Source: Pseudomonas baltica (GTDB lineage Bacteria > Pseudomonadota > Gammaproteobacteria > Pseudomonadales > Pseudomonadaceae). Taken from it: a DNA stretch of 64,000 nt. The stretch's first letter is position 1; every line of letters starts with the position of its first letter. The notes under the pieces were generated by a model, which made no database searches, was not told the origin of the DNA, and saw only the letters and a list, made by a program, of their open reading frames with translations. Position numbers and translations under genes: made by a program. Below, in pieces: positions 29,882 to 36,933 of this stretch. Location of the stretch: the NCBI RefSeq assembly GCF_031880315.1, contig NZ_CP134771.1, forward strand, positions 1,426,001 to 1,490,000. The letters run 5' to 3'.

Positions 29882-30157
29882 CTACAGGCGCTGACTCTGT
29901 GTCGGACGCTGGGCCTGCCGGGCCGAGTCAGCGGTCTCGGTTTGGGTCATATGTGCGTCGAGCACATCGCTGAGGAAGCGAAACTGATCATGGAAACCGA
30001 CCACACCATTGCTGAAATGTCTTTCAGCTGCAGGAATCAGAAACACATCGAAACGATCGTCCTCGATCAGGGGTGCGTGGCTACGCATCACAACGTTCTG
30101 GGCAAAGTAATTTCTGCCGAACTCAGGGAACGAAACACTCAGAGTCACGTTGGTCAT
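29882..30157 (-). CDS. Small hypothetical protein (91 aa)
   Basis: I do not recognise it. The ATG at 30157 has GGGAG seven bases upstream, which decides this start over a longer frame to 30301. The sequence MTNVTLSVSFPEFGRNYFAQ then a hydrophobic/aromatic middle (RFDVFLIPAAERHF) looks like folded protein, ending in a polar tail rich in Q, T and S. Codon use is less GC-biased than in neighbours. An overlapping plus-strand frame (29861-30262) has no ribosome site and reads as non-protein. No signal peptide or membrane segment is seen. Confidence 0.5.
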   Translation of the reverse strand: MTNVTLSVSFPEFGRNYFAQNVVMRSHAPLIEDDRFDVFLIPAAERHFSNGVVGFHDQFRFLSDVLDAHMTQTETADSARQAQRPTQSQRL

Positions 30158-30431
30158 CACAAGGCTCCCTACGCCGAAGTATTCAAGGTTGTGACCAGCG
30201 TACGCCCGGGAGGTGCAAAGAATCATGAGATTTGCATGAATTACAGGTATCGATGGCAGTGATGATGGGCCACCTTTTGACGGCTTGACGTGAGATTGCA
30301 CTTCCTCGCTCGGGGCAATTATCAGCGCAATCGATAATCGTCATCATCGGCGTTCGTTTTGATTGGCAGGCGTGCGCGGGCATCATTGCCTTCACTCAAC
30401 CCCTTCCCGCAAAAATCGCAAGGAAACCGCC

Positions 30432-30545
30432 ATGGCTATCTCTCTTTTGTTAATGGCCCTGCAAGATGCATGGCTCAATATCGGCAAGGCTGCTGCGCAG
30501 ATGCCGACCACCGAAAATCAGACTCCAAAACAACAACAGCGCTGA
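30432..30545 (+). CDS. Possible 37-residue small protein
   Basis: ATG at 30432 preceded by AAGGA seven bases upstream. It encodes a hydrophobic/amphipathic head (MAISLLLMALQDAWLNIGKA) and a polar tail ending TPKQQQR. Unrecognised; the evidence is only the good ribosome site and the plausible small membrane-active peptide. Confidence 0.3.
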   Translation: MAISLLLMALQDAWLNIGKAAAQMPTTENQTPKQQQR

Positions 30546-30693
30546 TTGCCGGCACCGCCCCTATATCGGCTACGGATACTCGCAAGCGTCCCGCGCGCTG
30601 CTCAACTGTTTTGCGCACGGTGCTCTCATGAAGAATTCTCGAACTACGGCGCCCTGAGTTCATCCAATGATCAGACCCACCGAGGATACTCCC

Positions 30694-30921
30694 ATGAGCA
30701 CTGACGACAGCTTCAAAACCCATCAGACCGACGCCCCGCCCACCGACACCTCTGGCAAACCAGTGAATGTGGTCGAGCGCGATATCAAAGACGATGACGA
30801 GGACACCCGCGCGGTAGACGAGATCATCACCCCGACCTCCAATCAGGCCAAGGAGCAGGACGTCGAAACGCTTGAGCAGAAGACTGCCGAGATCGAGCGC
30901 AAGGTGGCGGATGGCAATTAG
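30694..30921 (+). CDS. Small acidic hypothetical protein (75 aa)
   Basis: Very acidic and polar; no hydrophobic segment. DIKDDDEDTRAVDEI lies in the middle and a helical C-terminus follows (EQDVETLEQKTAEIERKVAD), possibly a short coiled coil. The ATG at 30694 has GAGGA about seven bases upstream; the upstream ATG at 30667 lacks a site. Probably cytoplasmic and partly disordered. Function unknown. Confidence 0.55.
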   Translation: MSTDDSFKTHQTDAPPTDTSGKPVNVVERDIKDDDEDTRAVDEIITPTSNQAKEQDVETLEQKTAEIERKVADGN

Positions 30922-31023
30922 TCGGGCATTGCCGGTCGCAGAGTGTCGGTTCTGCGTAATATGATGTCCGCGAAAAGGGAGCCGACGCTCCCTTCGAGCA
31001 TTCACTCAGCAAATGGAAATCCG

Positions 31024-31260
31024 ATGACCACCGAAACGCCCGAAGCCATCAAGGCGCGCAAACTCTTGCAACTCGAAGCCTTGCTGGAAGCTCTGGCAGT
31101 CGAGGAACGCGACCTGTCCAAAGCCTTCTATCATGGCTGGATTCTTTCTGCGGCGATGGAGCTGTGGGATCGCGGGGTCCTGACTCAGGAAGAGCGCCAG
31201 TCCATCGAAGGCCGGGTGAAGGCGATCCTCAAGCGTGAAGAAGCCGAGCAGGCTTCCTGA
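31024..31260 (+). CDS. Small hypothetical protein (78 aa)
   Basis: The ATG at 31024 begins MTTETPEAIKARKLLQLEA. The protein looks helical, with a conserved-looking core FYHGWILSAAMELWDRG and a basic/acidic C-terminus. The ribosome site is weak (TGGAAA). It lies about 100 bases after the acidic small protein on the same strand. Not recognised. Confidence 0.5.
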   Translation: MTTETPEAIKARKLLQLEALLEALAVEERDLSKAFYHGWILSAAMELWDRGVLTQEERQSIEGRVKAILKREEAEQAS

Positions 31261-31309
31261 AGCTCGGTTGTTTGCTGATCACAAGCGCGTCGATCAGATC
31301 AACAATCTG

Positions 31310-31801
31310 CTACAACGCTTTTTGCCAAAACATCGCCCGGCCCATCGCCGGATCCAGTTCATACCCGGCGTAGCCAAGCTTGCGATACGCCGCCTGGGCT
31401 GCGGTATTGCCTTCGAGAACTTCCAGCGTCAGCTTGCAGCAGCCTCGCTGGCGGGCGATTTTTTCGACTTCGGTGAGCATCTTCTGAGAAATGCCCTGGC
31501 CTCGAAAATCTTCCAGCACCACTACATCGTGAATGTTGACCAACGGCCGGCAGGCGAACGTCGAAAACCCCTCGAAACAGTTGACCATGCCCACCGGCTC
31601 ACCGGCCACGAACGCCAGCACGCTGAAAGCATGCGGCCGCTTGCTCAATTCGATCGCCAGGTGCTCCTGCACGTCGAGTGACACGCCAGCCCCGCCGCCC
31701 ATGACATCACGGGCATATTGATCGAGCAAAAAGCCGAGCGACTTGGCATGCAGAGGGTTGCTGTAGCTCGCTTGCAGGACCAGAACATCGGGTGCATCCA
31801 T
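31310..31801 (-). CDS. GNAT-family N-acetyltransferase
   Basis: A 163-residue acetyltransferase. The acetyl-CoA motif A reads VVLEDFRGQGISQKMLTEVEKIA (R/Q-x-x-G-x-G/A pattern QGISQ), preceded by strand LVNIHD. The C-terminal AAYRKLGYAGYELDP is the usual GNAT end. The substrate is unknown. Its start sits about 200 bases from the divergent lipoprotein gene. Confidence 0.85.
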   Translation of the reverse strand: MDAPDVLVLQASYSNPLHAKSLGFLLDQYARDVMGGGAGVSLDVQEHLAIELSKRPHAFSVLAFVAGEPVGMVNCFEGFSTFACRPLVNIHDVVVLEDFRGQGISQKMLTEVEKIARQRGCCKLTLEVLEGNTAAQAAYRKLGYAGYELDPAMGRAMFWQKAL

Positions 31802-32003
31802 TTTCTAGACCTCTCCAGAGGGAATCGATTGTTGATGGGCGCAACTGCCCAATCTCAGGCGCGTGCAGCGGGACAGTGAGCACGCGACCAACACAGGCTG
31901 CCCACCCTGCCTGAATCGCGACGAAATCGACACTATTTTCCTCAAGTTCTACGGACCGCTGTCGACACTTTTCCCTGCTCCATCCATTTAAAAGGGATAT
32001 TTT

Positions 32004-32630
32004 GTGTTGAGAACGATCTTCAAGGCCACCGCCTTGCTCGCCGCGCTGTCGATGGCAGGCTGTGTTTCCTACAACGTCACTGGCCCATTGGGCGCGCCGC
32101 CCCATCCCGCGCCGATTACCAGCCCGCGAACCGCGCAAGTCGCCGATGTGGTGGTGTCTGCGCCCGGTATCAATGAAGCGACAAGCACCGCCATCGGCCG
32201 CTCGCTCACCGCGCAGCTCAACCAGTACGTGCAGACCGCCGGCTACTTCAAACAAGTCAGCGAGTTCCCGACGCGCCTGGGCGATAACGACGTACTGCTG
32301 AAATTCAACATGACCTCGCTCAAGGGCCATCGCGCCCCGCATCCTGCGTATATCCCGGGTGCGCTCCTGACACTGACTATCTGGATCTGGGTCAATGGTC
32401 CGATCTACGTCGACAGCTTCGATGTCGCGGGCGACCTGGTGGTGGTCGACCGTGACGGCCACGAACTGGCAGCGGCAAAGGACGAGATCAAGTTCGAACA
32501 CAATGTCGGTCTGTACGGACGTGAATACTGGGCGCCGATCATGGGTGCCAAACAGTTGAACCTGTTGGTTTCACAACTGCTCGATACCGCGACAGCCAAG
32601 TTGGCCAATCAGCCAACTGCGGGGAAATGA
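32004..32630 (+). CDS. Lipoprotein of unknown function, first of a tandem pair
   Basis: A 208-residue predicted lipoprotein. The signal peptide ends in the lipobox LSMAGC (Cys at residue 19), followed by VSYNVTG. The start is the GTG at 32004, seven bases after AAAGGGA. The mature part reads as a beta-rich domain (TAQLNQYVQTAGYFKQVSEF, then DVLLKFNM), with a strongly hydrophobic internal stretch at about residues 116-131. Residue +2 after Cys is Val, not Asp, which by the usual rule favours the outer membrane. It ends one base before the next lipoprotein gene, so the two are one operon. Confidence 0.7.
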   Translation: MLRTIFKATALLAALSMAGCVSYNVTGPLGAPPHPAPITSPRTAQVADVVVSAPGINEATSTAIGRSLTAQLNQYVQTAGYFKQVSEFPTRLGDNDVLLKFNMTSLKGHRAPHPAYIPGALLTLTIWIWVNGPIYVDSFDVAGDLVVVDRDGHELAAAKDEIKFEHNVGLYGREYWAPIMGAKQLNLLVSQLLDTATAKLANQPTAGK

Positions 32631-32631
32631 C

Positions 32632-33219
32632 ATGTTGAAAGCGATCAAGCACGGCCTGGTGATCAGCGCCGTACTGCTCAGTGGCTGCGTCTCCTATTCG
32701 GAACACCAACTGCCTGCCGTACAGACCTGGCCGCTCGCCGCGAATACCCCGCTGAAAAAACCCACGGCGTTCGTGCGTACCACCTCGATGTATCAGGTCA
32801 ACGGCGGCCAGCCCAATGCTGCGGGTGGCGCGCCGGCGGCCCTGGCTGACGCTGCCGTCGCCGACACCCTGCGCCAGTCCGGGCGGTTTGCCCAGGTCAG
32901 CACCGACAAGGTCGCCTCGGATCTGTATGTCGAAGCCACGCTGTACAACAACGAGCAGTACAACGTCGCCTCGGCGATCATTACCGGGGCGACGTTCTTT
33001 ATCATCCCGTCCACGGCCAAGAACGTGTTTACCCTCGATACCGTGTTCAAGGACAAGGATGGCAAGGAGCTGGGGCGCATCCGCAAGACCGAGTCGGTGC
33101 GCACCTGGATGCAGCTACTGTTGATCGTCGGCCTGCCGTTCCAGCAGGATACCCGCGAAGTGGTGCAAGCCTTGGCCCGCAGTACGCTGGACGAAGCCGT
33201 GCAGCGGCATTTGCTGTAA
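32632..33219 (+). CDS. Lipoprotein of unknown function, second of a tandem pair
   Basis: A 195-residue predicted lipoprotein with lipobox VLLSGC and the same CVSY start of the mature protein as its neighbour. The layout also matches: a variable polar segment, VADTLRQSGRFAQVS followed by a strand (DLYVEATLYN), an internal hydrophobic stretch (ITGATFFIIP), then a charged strand pair (TVFKDKDGKELGRIRKTESV). I infer that the two are diverged duplicates. GGGGA precedes the ATG. Function unknown. Confidence 0.7.
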   Translation: MLKAIKHGLVISAVLLSGCVSYSEHQLPAVQTWPLAANTPLKKPTAFVRTTSMYQVNGGQPNAAGGAPAALADAAVADTLRQSGRFAQVSTDKVASDLYVEATLYNNEQYNVASAIITGATFFIIPSTAKNVFTLDTVFKDKDGKELGRIRKTESVRTWMQLLLIVGLPFQQDTREVVQALARSTLDEAVQRHLL

Positions 33220-33237
33220 GTCGGCCAACCTGCGGCT

Positions 33238-33984
33238 TCAATTACCCGGGGCCGCAGGGGTATTCGACATCCGCGCCCAATCGTCAGGGTCTAGATTGCC
33301 CAACAGTTTGACCTTGCCGTTGGTGCCGATGGTCAGGAACAACGCGCTGGCGTATTCGGCCTCCCGAGCATGGGGCAAGCCCAGCCGTGCATCGACGCGG
33401 CGGATACATCCGCTGTGGGTCACCAGCAGCATGTTGCGGCCCGCCACCTTGTGCGCCTTGATATCAGCAGTCATGTTGACGTCACAGCGCACTACCCAAT
33501 CCCTCTCCGTGATCGCCTGATGAAAGAGCGCCTGCGCCGTCTGCGTGGTGCGCGGCAAGGGGCTGGTGAAGATATCGGCATCGTGCACGCCGAGGTTGGC
33601 AAGCTGCACGCCGACGCGCTCGGCGACATCGTTGCCGATCCAGGTGATGCCGTCGGCCGAGCCCATGCACGGATGGGTGGAATAATCGCAGCGCTCGCCG
33701 TGGCGGATCAGCACGATGACGTTGCCGGCCTTCCAGCGCGCCAGCAGATCAGCGCGTACCGCCGGGCTCGCGGTGCTCAGATTGAGCGGTGATAACGGCC
33801 ACATCCGATAGAGCGTCACGCCCCCGGCCACCATTGCCAGCCCCAGGATGAAAATCGCCCGTGTGATCCAGACGCTGGTGATCCACTGAGACTTGTTCGC
33901 TACTGCCAATGTGGGGAGGATTGCCAAGGCGCCGATCTCGCAAAAGTGATAGAGGCAAACTGGGGTGATTTCCATCCATGGCAA
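33238..33984 (-). CDS. Membrane-anchored histidine phosphatase family protein
   Basis: The phosphohistidine motif is RHGER (VIVLIRHGERCDYS) and the second catalytic histidine lies in LLVTHSGCIRR. A hydrophobic helix (ITRAIFILGLAMVAGGVTLY) precedes the enzyme domain, so the catalytic part is probably periplasmic. It resembles the Ais/PmrG lipopolysaccharide-core phosphatases in size and topology, but I cannot prove that substrate. The start is uncertain: ATGs at 33984 and 33975 have no ribosome site, and a TTG or GTG nearer the helix is possible. It is convergent with the lipoprotein pair, with 18 bases between. Confidence 0.72.
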   Translation of the reverse strand: MPWMEITPVCLYHFCEIGALAILPTLAVANKSQWITSVWITRAIFILGLAMVAGGVTLYRMWPLSPLNLSTASPAVRADLLARWKAGNVIVLIRHGERCDYSTHPCMGSADGITWIGNDVAERVGVQLANLGVHDADIFTSPLPRTTQTAQALFHQAITERDWVVRCDVNMTADIKAHKVAGRNMLLVTHSGCIRRVDARLGLPHAREAEYASALFLTIGTNGKVKLLGNLDPDDWARMSNTPAAPGN

Positions 33985-34156
33985 CGCCGTCGAAAACGAC
34001 GAGGGCTAGCAGATTGATGCGCGAATATGGGGTAGGAGTGTATGGGGGACGGTGAACACCGTGTCAGAAATCCGCGAGGGCGACAGGTGCCGTTCAGGAA
34101 GATAAAACCGAAGCGTCGCGGCATGCTTCGGTGGCAATGCAGTTGGGTGATATGGG

Positions 34157-34228
34157 CACCAGCGTGATCGGTATCACCCGGTAGATGTGCTCGAGAAGTG
34201 GCTGCCGGACGCGCTGAACCTGCGTTGA
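34157..34228 (+). pseudogene. Possible 3' remnant of an unidentified gene
   Basis: A short frame ends HQRDRYHPVDVLEKWLPDAL then NLR and a TGA at 34226-34228. It reads like the end of a real protein but has no start, and the frame is broken upstream, where another frame reads ASVAMQLGDMGTSVIG. I cannot identify the parent gene. The rest of 33985-34156 shows nothing. Confidence 0.25.
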
Positions 34229-34609
34229 TTAAAGCGTTTTCTCAGCAATCTCGATCAGATTCAGATCCGGATCACGCACATACACCGAACGAATCGGGCC
34301 AGTGGCCCCCGTGCGAGGAACAGGGCCTTCGAGGATCGGCCAGTTGTGCTCGTTCAACCGCTTGATTACCTGTTCCAGCGCGATGCTGGCGATAAAGCAC
34401 AGGTCCAGAGCGCCCGGCACTGGTAGATGCGCCTTGGGATCGATCTCGTGGCCGCGCACGTGGACGTTGATCTTCTGCTCGCCAAAGTGGAACGCCAAGC
34501 GACCCTGACCAAAGGATTCGGCGCGCATGCCGAGGATGCGGGTGTAGAAATCCTTGCAGGCTTCGACGTTGATGGTGGTCAGTACCAGATGGTCAAGATG
34601 GTCGATCAT
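34229..34609 (-). CDS. VOC-family (glyoxalase/fosfomycin-resistance-like) protein
   Basis: A 126-residue vicinal-oxygen-chelate protein with two beta-alpha-beta-beta-beta modules. MIDHLDHLVLTTINVEACKDF supplies the first metal histidine, HFGEQKINVHVRGHE a middle strand, and YVRDPDLNLIEIAEK the final metal glutamate. Start ATG at 34609, with AAGG nine bases upstream. The substrate is unknown; related proteins are often annotated as virulence-like glyoxalase homologues. Confidence 0.85.
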   Translation of the reverse strand: MIDHLDHLVLTTINVEACKDFYTRILGMRAESFGQGRLAFHFGEQKINVHVRGHEIDPKAHLPVPGALDLCFIASIALEQVIKRLNEHNWPILEGPVPRTGATGPIRSVYVRDPDLNLIEIAEKTL

Positions 34610-34680
34610 GAGGTGTGCCTTTTTGGTGAATGACGGGTCCCATGATTCTAAGGCTGTTTGATATGACAGGGCCAAATGCT

Positions 34681-35001
34681 ATGCATCCCACTACCCCGGA
34701 TGGCCGTTACTTTGTAGTCAAGGATCAACTCTGGCGGTGCACCAACCCGGCATTGGATGAAGCTGAGCGCCAGCGTCTGGTCCAGGAGTTGATGACGGCT
34801 CGACGCGCGGTGAAGGCCGCGAAAGCGTCGGGGCTTGCCGTCGACATGCAAGCTGCTCGCGCGCTCGTGCAGAAGGCCAAGGTGGCGCTGGGTGAACGAG
34901 GCCCGGTGTGGTGGCAGGACGGCAGCCCAGACTTCAACCGGTATCAGGTCCACAACACGCCTTATGCGCAATGGTACCGGTCCTTGCGCGCCGGTGGTTG
35001 A
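34681..35001 (+). CDS. Conserved-looking hypothetical protein (106 aa)
   Basis: It begins MHPTTPDGRYFVVKDQLWRC and continues with a helical segment of basic and alanine residues (RQRLVQELMTARRAVKAAKA), then GPVWWQDGSPDFNRYQVHNT. I have a vague memory of similar short Pseudomonas proteins but no function. In-frame ATGs at 34630, 34645 and 34663 are alternatives; 34681 has CAGGG upstream. It shares a short divergent spacer with the VOC gene. Confidence 0.6.
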   Translation: MHPTTPDGRYFVVKDQLWRCTNPALDEAERQRLVQELMTARRAVKAAKASGLAVDMQAARALVQKAKVALGERGPVWWQDGSPDFNRYQVHNTPYAQWYRSLRAGG

Positions 35002-35022
35002 ATCGGTGGCTTCTGGTCCGTC

Positions 35023-35250
35023 TCAGTCCGGAAACTCATCCAGCACCTTGCCGCCGTTTTCGGCACGTTTTTTCAAGACGGCGCATTGCTGCCGGATACG
35101 CATCTGAGCAGAGTCATCCCTGGAGCCGCAATAGTGCAGTTCATCGCCCCGTGCCTTACGGGCTGTAAGACTACTGTCGATATCGAGCAGCTTGCGCAGG
35201 TCGACGATAGAGATGTGGCAATTAAGATTCGCGCTGCGGTTGGCGCTAAG
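35023..35250 (-). pseudogene. Coding fragment of unknown protein abutting tRNA-Arg
   Basis: On the minus strand a frame stays open from the edge of the tRNA gene to a TGA at 35025-35023. It reads SIVDLRKLLDIDSSLTARKA, then RGDELHYCGSRDDSAQMRIR and ends RAENGGKVLDEFPD. Composition and codon use look coding, but there is no ATG, GTG or TTG before MRIRQQ, 26 residues from the end. It may be the tail of a gene whose start was lost where the tRNA now stands, or a very short gene. Confidence 0.35.
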
Positions 35251-35257
35251 AAGGATG

Positions 35258-35329
35258 TGTCCCCGGCAGGAATCGAACCTGCATCTGAGCCTTAGGAGGG
35301 CCCCGTTCTATCCGTTGAACTACAAGGAC
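35258..35329 (-). tRNA. tRNA-Arg (anticodon CCT)
   Basis: The minus strand folds as a cloverleaf: acceptor GTCCTTG/CGGGGAC plus discriminator A, anticodon loop CTCCTAA (CCT, reading AGG), and T-arm GCAGGTTCGATTCCTGC. It is 72 nt; the CCA is not encoded. The 14-base sequence AAGGACGCAAAGCG (35324-35337), which covers the 5' end, is repeated directly at 35338-35351. A possible promoter upstream is ATGACA, 17 bases, TACCAT (about 35422 back to 35394). Confidence 0.93.
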
Positions 35330-35443
35330 GCAAAGCGAAGGACGCAAAGCGCTGACAGGTCGAGCATGGCGCACGACGCGACGGACGGCGTGCATGGTAC
35401 CGGCGAACGATCACTTTGTCATGCGCCTCGCGTCTTTTTTGCT

Positions 35444-35461
35444 TGTAGGAGATCTCCTACA
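35444..35461. promoter_or_regulatory. 18-bp perfect palindrome (lux-box-like candidate)
   Basis: TGTAGGAGATCTCCTACA is a perfect 9+9 palindrome with an AGATCT centre and 18-bp length, similar in shape to LuxR-type boxes such as the phz box. It lies in the otherwise empty gap 35352-35637, some 180 bases before the sigma-54-like promoter. Its TGTAGGAG start also recalls REP elements, so its nature is unsure. Confidence 0.35.
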
Positions 35462-35530
35462 CACCGTCCGTTACACCCCATTTATTTCGAGGCTCGACAG
35501 CGCTTGGGCACGGCCCCTTCAGGGTCATCA

Positions 35531-35572
35531 TGCAAATTGCAATGCAATCCATCGTGCATATTGCAGAATGCA
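35531..35572 (+). promoter_or_regulatory. Tandem TGCA-rich repeats, possible enhancer sites
   Basis: TGCAAATTGCAATGCA (35531-35546) and TGCATATTGCAGAATGCA (35555-35572) are direct imperfect repeats starting 24 bases apart. They lie about 70-110 bases upstream of the sigma-54-like element, the usual distance for an enhancer-binding activator. I cannot name the activator. Confidence 0.45.
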
Positions 35573-35637
35573 GGCCGCAGCACTCTCAGAATTTTCATAA
35601 GTTACTGATTTTCAAGGATAAAAAAGACATCAAAGGC

Positions 35638-35654
35638 TTGGCACGAAGCATGCT
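35638..35654 (+). promoter_or_regulatory. Sigma-54 (RpoN)-type -24/-12 promoter
   Basis: TTGGCACGAAGCATGCT matches the TGGCACG-N4-TTGCT consensus except ATGCT for TTGCT. GG (35640-35641) and GC (35652-35653) are separated by exactly 10 bases. The predicted start of transcription near 35665 leaves a leader of about 47 bases before the ATG of the 85-residue protein. Confidence 0.6.
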
Positions 35655-35711
35655 CTGTATAAGTTCAATAAAAGTCTTCAGACCACCTTGCCGCCAAGGA
35701 GATCGCTCCCC

Positions 35712-35969
35712 ATGAACACAGCCCTCTACATTCTCAACGCCCTGGCGGTAGTCGCACTGGTGTCCTTTCAAGTGCATGCGCACTCGAACGCTCAGGACCC
35801 GGCGCTGATCAATGTGCAGACCGAGCAACTGGTGGCGCATCCGGTAGCGCAATGGGCGGTGATGAATGCTCGGCAGGGTCAGGCGGCGTTTCTGGCCTCG
35901 GATCGCTCGGCGATCGACAGCAACGAACAACCAGTGCCAGCGCATAGCCCCGAACGCTTCACCTTCTGA
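35712..35969 (+). CDS. Small exported protein of unknown function (85 aa)
   Basis: The ATG at 35712 has AAGGAG about ten bases upstream. The N-terminus is a signal peptide or membrane anchor (ALYILNALAVVALVSFQVHA). The mature part is polar (SNAQDPALINVQTEQLVAHP) and ends HSPERFTF. Probably periplasmic or membrane-tethered. It lies behind the sigma-54-like promoter and 15 bases before the next small membrane protein, so the two form an operon. Not recognised. Confidence 0.65.
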   Translation: MNTALYILNALAVVALVSFQVHAHSNAQDPALINVQTEQLVAHPVAQWAVMNARQGQAAFLASDRSAIDSNEQPVPAHSPERFTF

Positions 35970-35984
35970 TCGAGGAAAGACATC

Positions 35985-36170
35985 ATGTCCAAATCTGCCC
36001 TGCTGCTGTTGCTAGCGGCACTTGCCAGCTTCAGCGCTGCCATGCTCCTGCCGCTGACCGCAAGCGCAGCGAGTCAGGCAATGGGGGCCGCGACGGTGCT
36101 GTTTGCGGTGCTATTTCTGTTGGCGCTGATCAAGGGCCGGCGAATCAAGTTCGATCCCCTGCTGCGCTGA
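35985..36170 (+). CDS. Small two-helix membrane protein (61 aa)
   Basis: The ATG at 35985 follows GAGGAAAG. The protein has two hydrophobic segments (SALLLLLAALASFSAAMLLP and GAATVLFAVLFLLALI) and a basic cytoplasmic tail KGRRIKFDPLLR, by the positive-inside rule. Its 3' end overlaps the convergent phnN by 26 bases. Function unknown; it is probably co-transcribed with the exported 85-residue protein. Confidence 0.6.
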   Translation: MSKSALLLLLAALASFSAAMLLPLTASAASQAMGAATVLFAVLFLLALIKGRRIKFDPLLR

Positions 36171-36732
36171 TCCCGTGGCGACTCAGGAGCGCCATCAAAT
36201 CCGCGACCGCCTGCTCCAGAGTGCCTGAATTATCCAGAACCTGCGCAGCCCCGCGCCCCTGCCATTGCTGCGCCTGAGTGCGTAGTCGATCGTTACGCTG
36301 CAGCCGCCGCTCGATTTCCTCAAGGCTCTCCCGCCCCCGCAGCAGTAGACGCTGGCGCAACACATCGCTGCTGACACTGACAAGTACAGGGAGAAGGTCG
36401 GGATACCGGCGCTGAGCTTCTGGCAGATAATCTCGCGAACCGTTGATCAAGACGTGACGCCCCTGAGCCAGCCAGAGATTTATGTCTTCAGGGATACCAT
36501 AATCGTGGCCATTTGCCCGCCAATTCATGGCAAAATCCCCGGCATGCTGCATGGCGGCAAAGCGCTCGTCACTGACGCCTAGCGCCTGTTCGCCGATGGA
36601 CTCTGCTGAACGAGTAATCACCCGACGTACGACATCGACGGGGATGGTCGCCAAGCGGCCCCTGGCCGCATCGATCACGCTGTCCTTGCCGGCGCCGGAG
36701 GGTCCCATCAAGTAAATCAGTCTAGCTTGCAT
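36145..36732 (-). CDS. phnN: Ribose 1,5-bisphosphate phosphokinase PhnN
   Basis: A 195-residue guanylate-kinase-fold enzyme that phosphorylates ribose 1,5-bisphosphate to PRPP in phosphonate (C-P lyase) breakdown. The Walker A motif is GPSGAGKDS near the start; ITRSAESIGEQALGVSDERF and FAMNWRANGHDYGIP are the substrate motifs that mark PhnN rather than guanylate kinase. No other phn gene is nearby. An alternative role in PRPP supply or nucleotide metabolism is possible. Confidence 0.88.
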   Translation of the reverse strand: MQARLIYLMGPSGAGKDSVIDAARGRLATIPVDVVRRVITRSAESIGEQALGVSDERFAAMQHAGDFAMNWRANGHDYGIPEDINLWLAQGRHVLINGSRDYLPEAQRRYPDLLPVLVSVSSDVLRQRLLLRGRESLEEIERRLQRNDRLRTQAQQWQGRGAAQVLDNSGTLEQAVADLMALLSRHGISAAGDRT

Positions 36733-36920
36733 TTCGTCTGCCTCTTGGGGCCAATCGTAGCAAATAGTCTAAATGCCACTATGCTTACTGAAGGGGTGTT
36801 ATCCAAGGTTGCGCAGTCGCGCTGTGGTCTGGACCACCCCGCAACGGCTATGTAGTGCTGGTGGATGAGCGGTAACGGTATGCAGTTTCAAAACCAGTGC
36901 ACATTTTTTACAAATGGTAC

Positions 36921-36933
36921 TGGCATAACGCCG
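36921..36933. promoter_or_regulatory. Candidate AmrZ operator upstream of amrZ
   Basis: TGGCATAACGCCG closely resembles the AmrZ-binding sequence known from the P. aeruginosa algD promoter (GGCAAAACGCC core). It is about 185-197 bases before the amrZ start. AmrZ represses its own gene in P. aeruginosa. A second GGCG-rich stretch lies at 36962-36983 (TTGGCGCCAAG, ATGGCGACC). The rest of the 385-base leader 36733-37117 shows no gene and no clear AlgU promoter. Confidence 0.5.

Noticed and set aside
29861..30262. Plus-strand 133-codon frame
   Set aside because: No ribosome site and unlikely composition; the overlapping minus-strand 91-residue frame is better supported.
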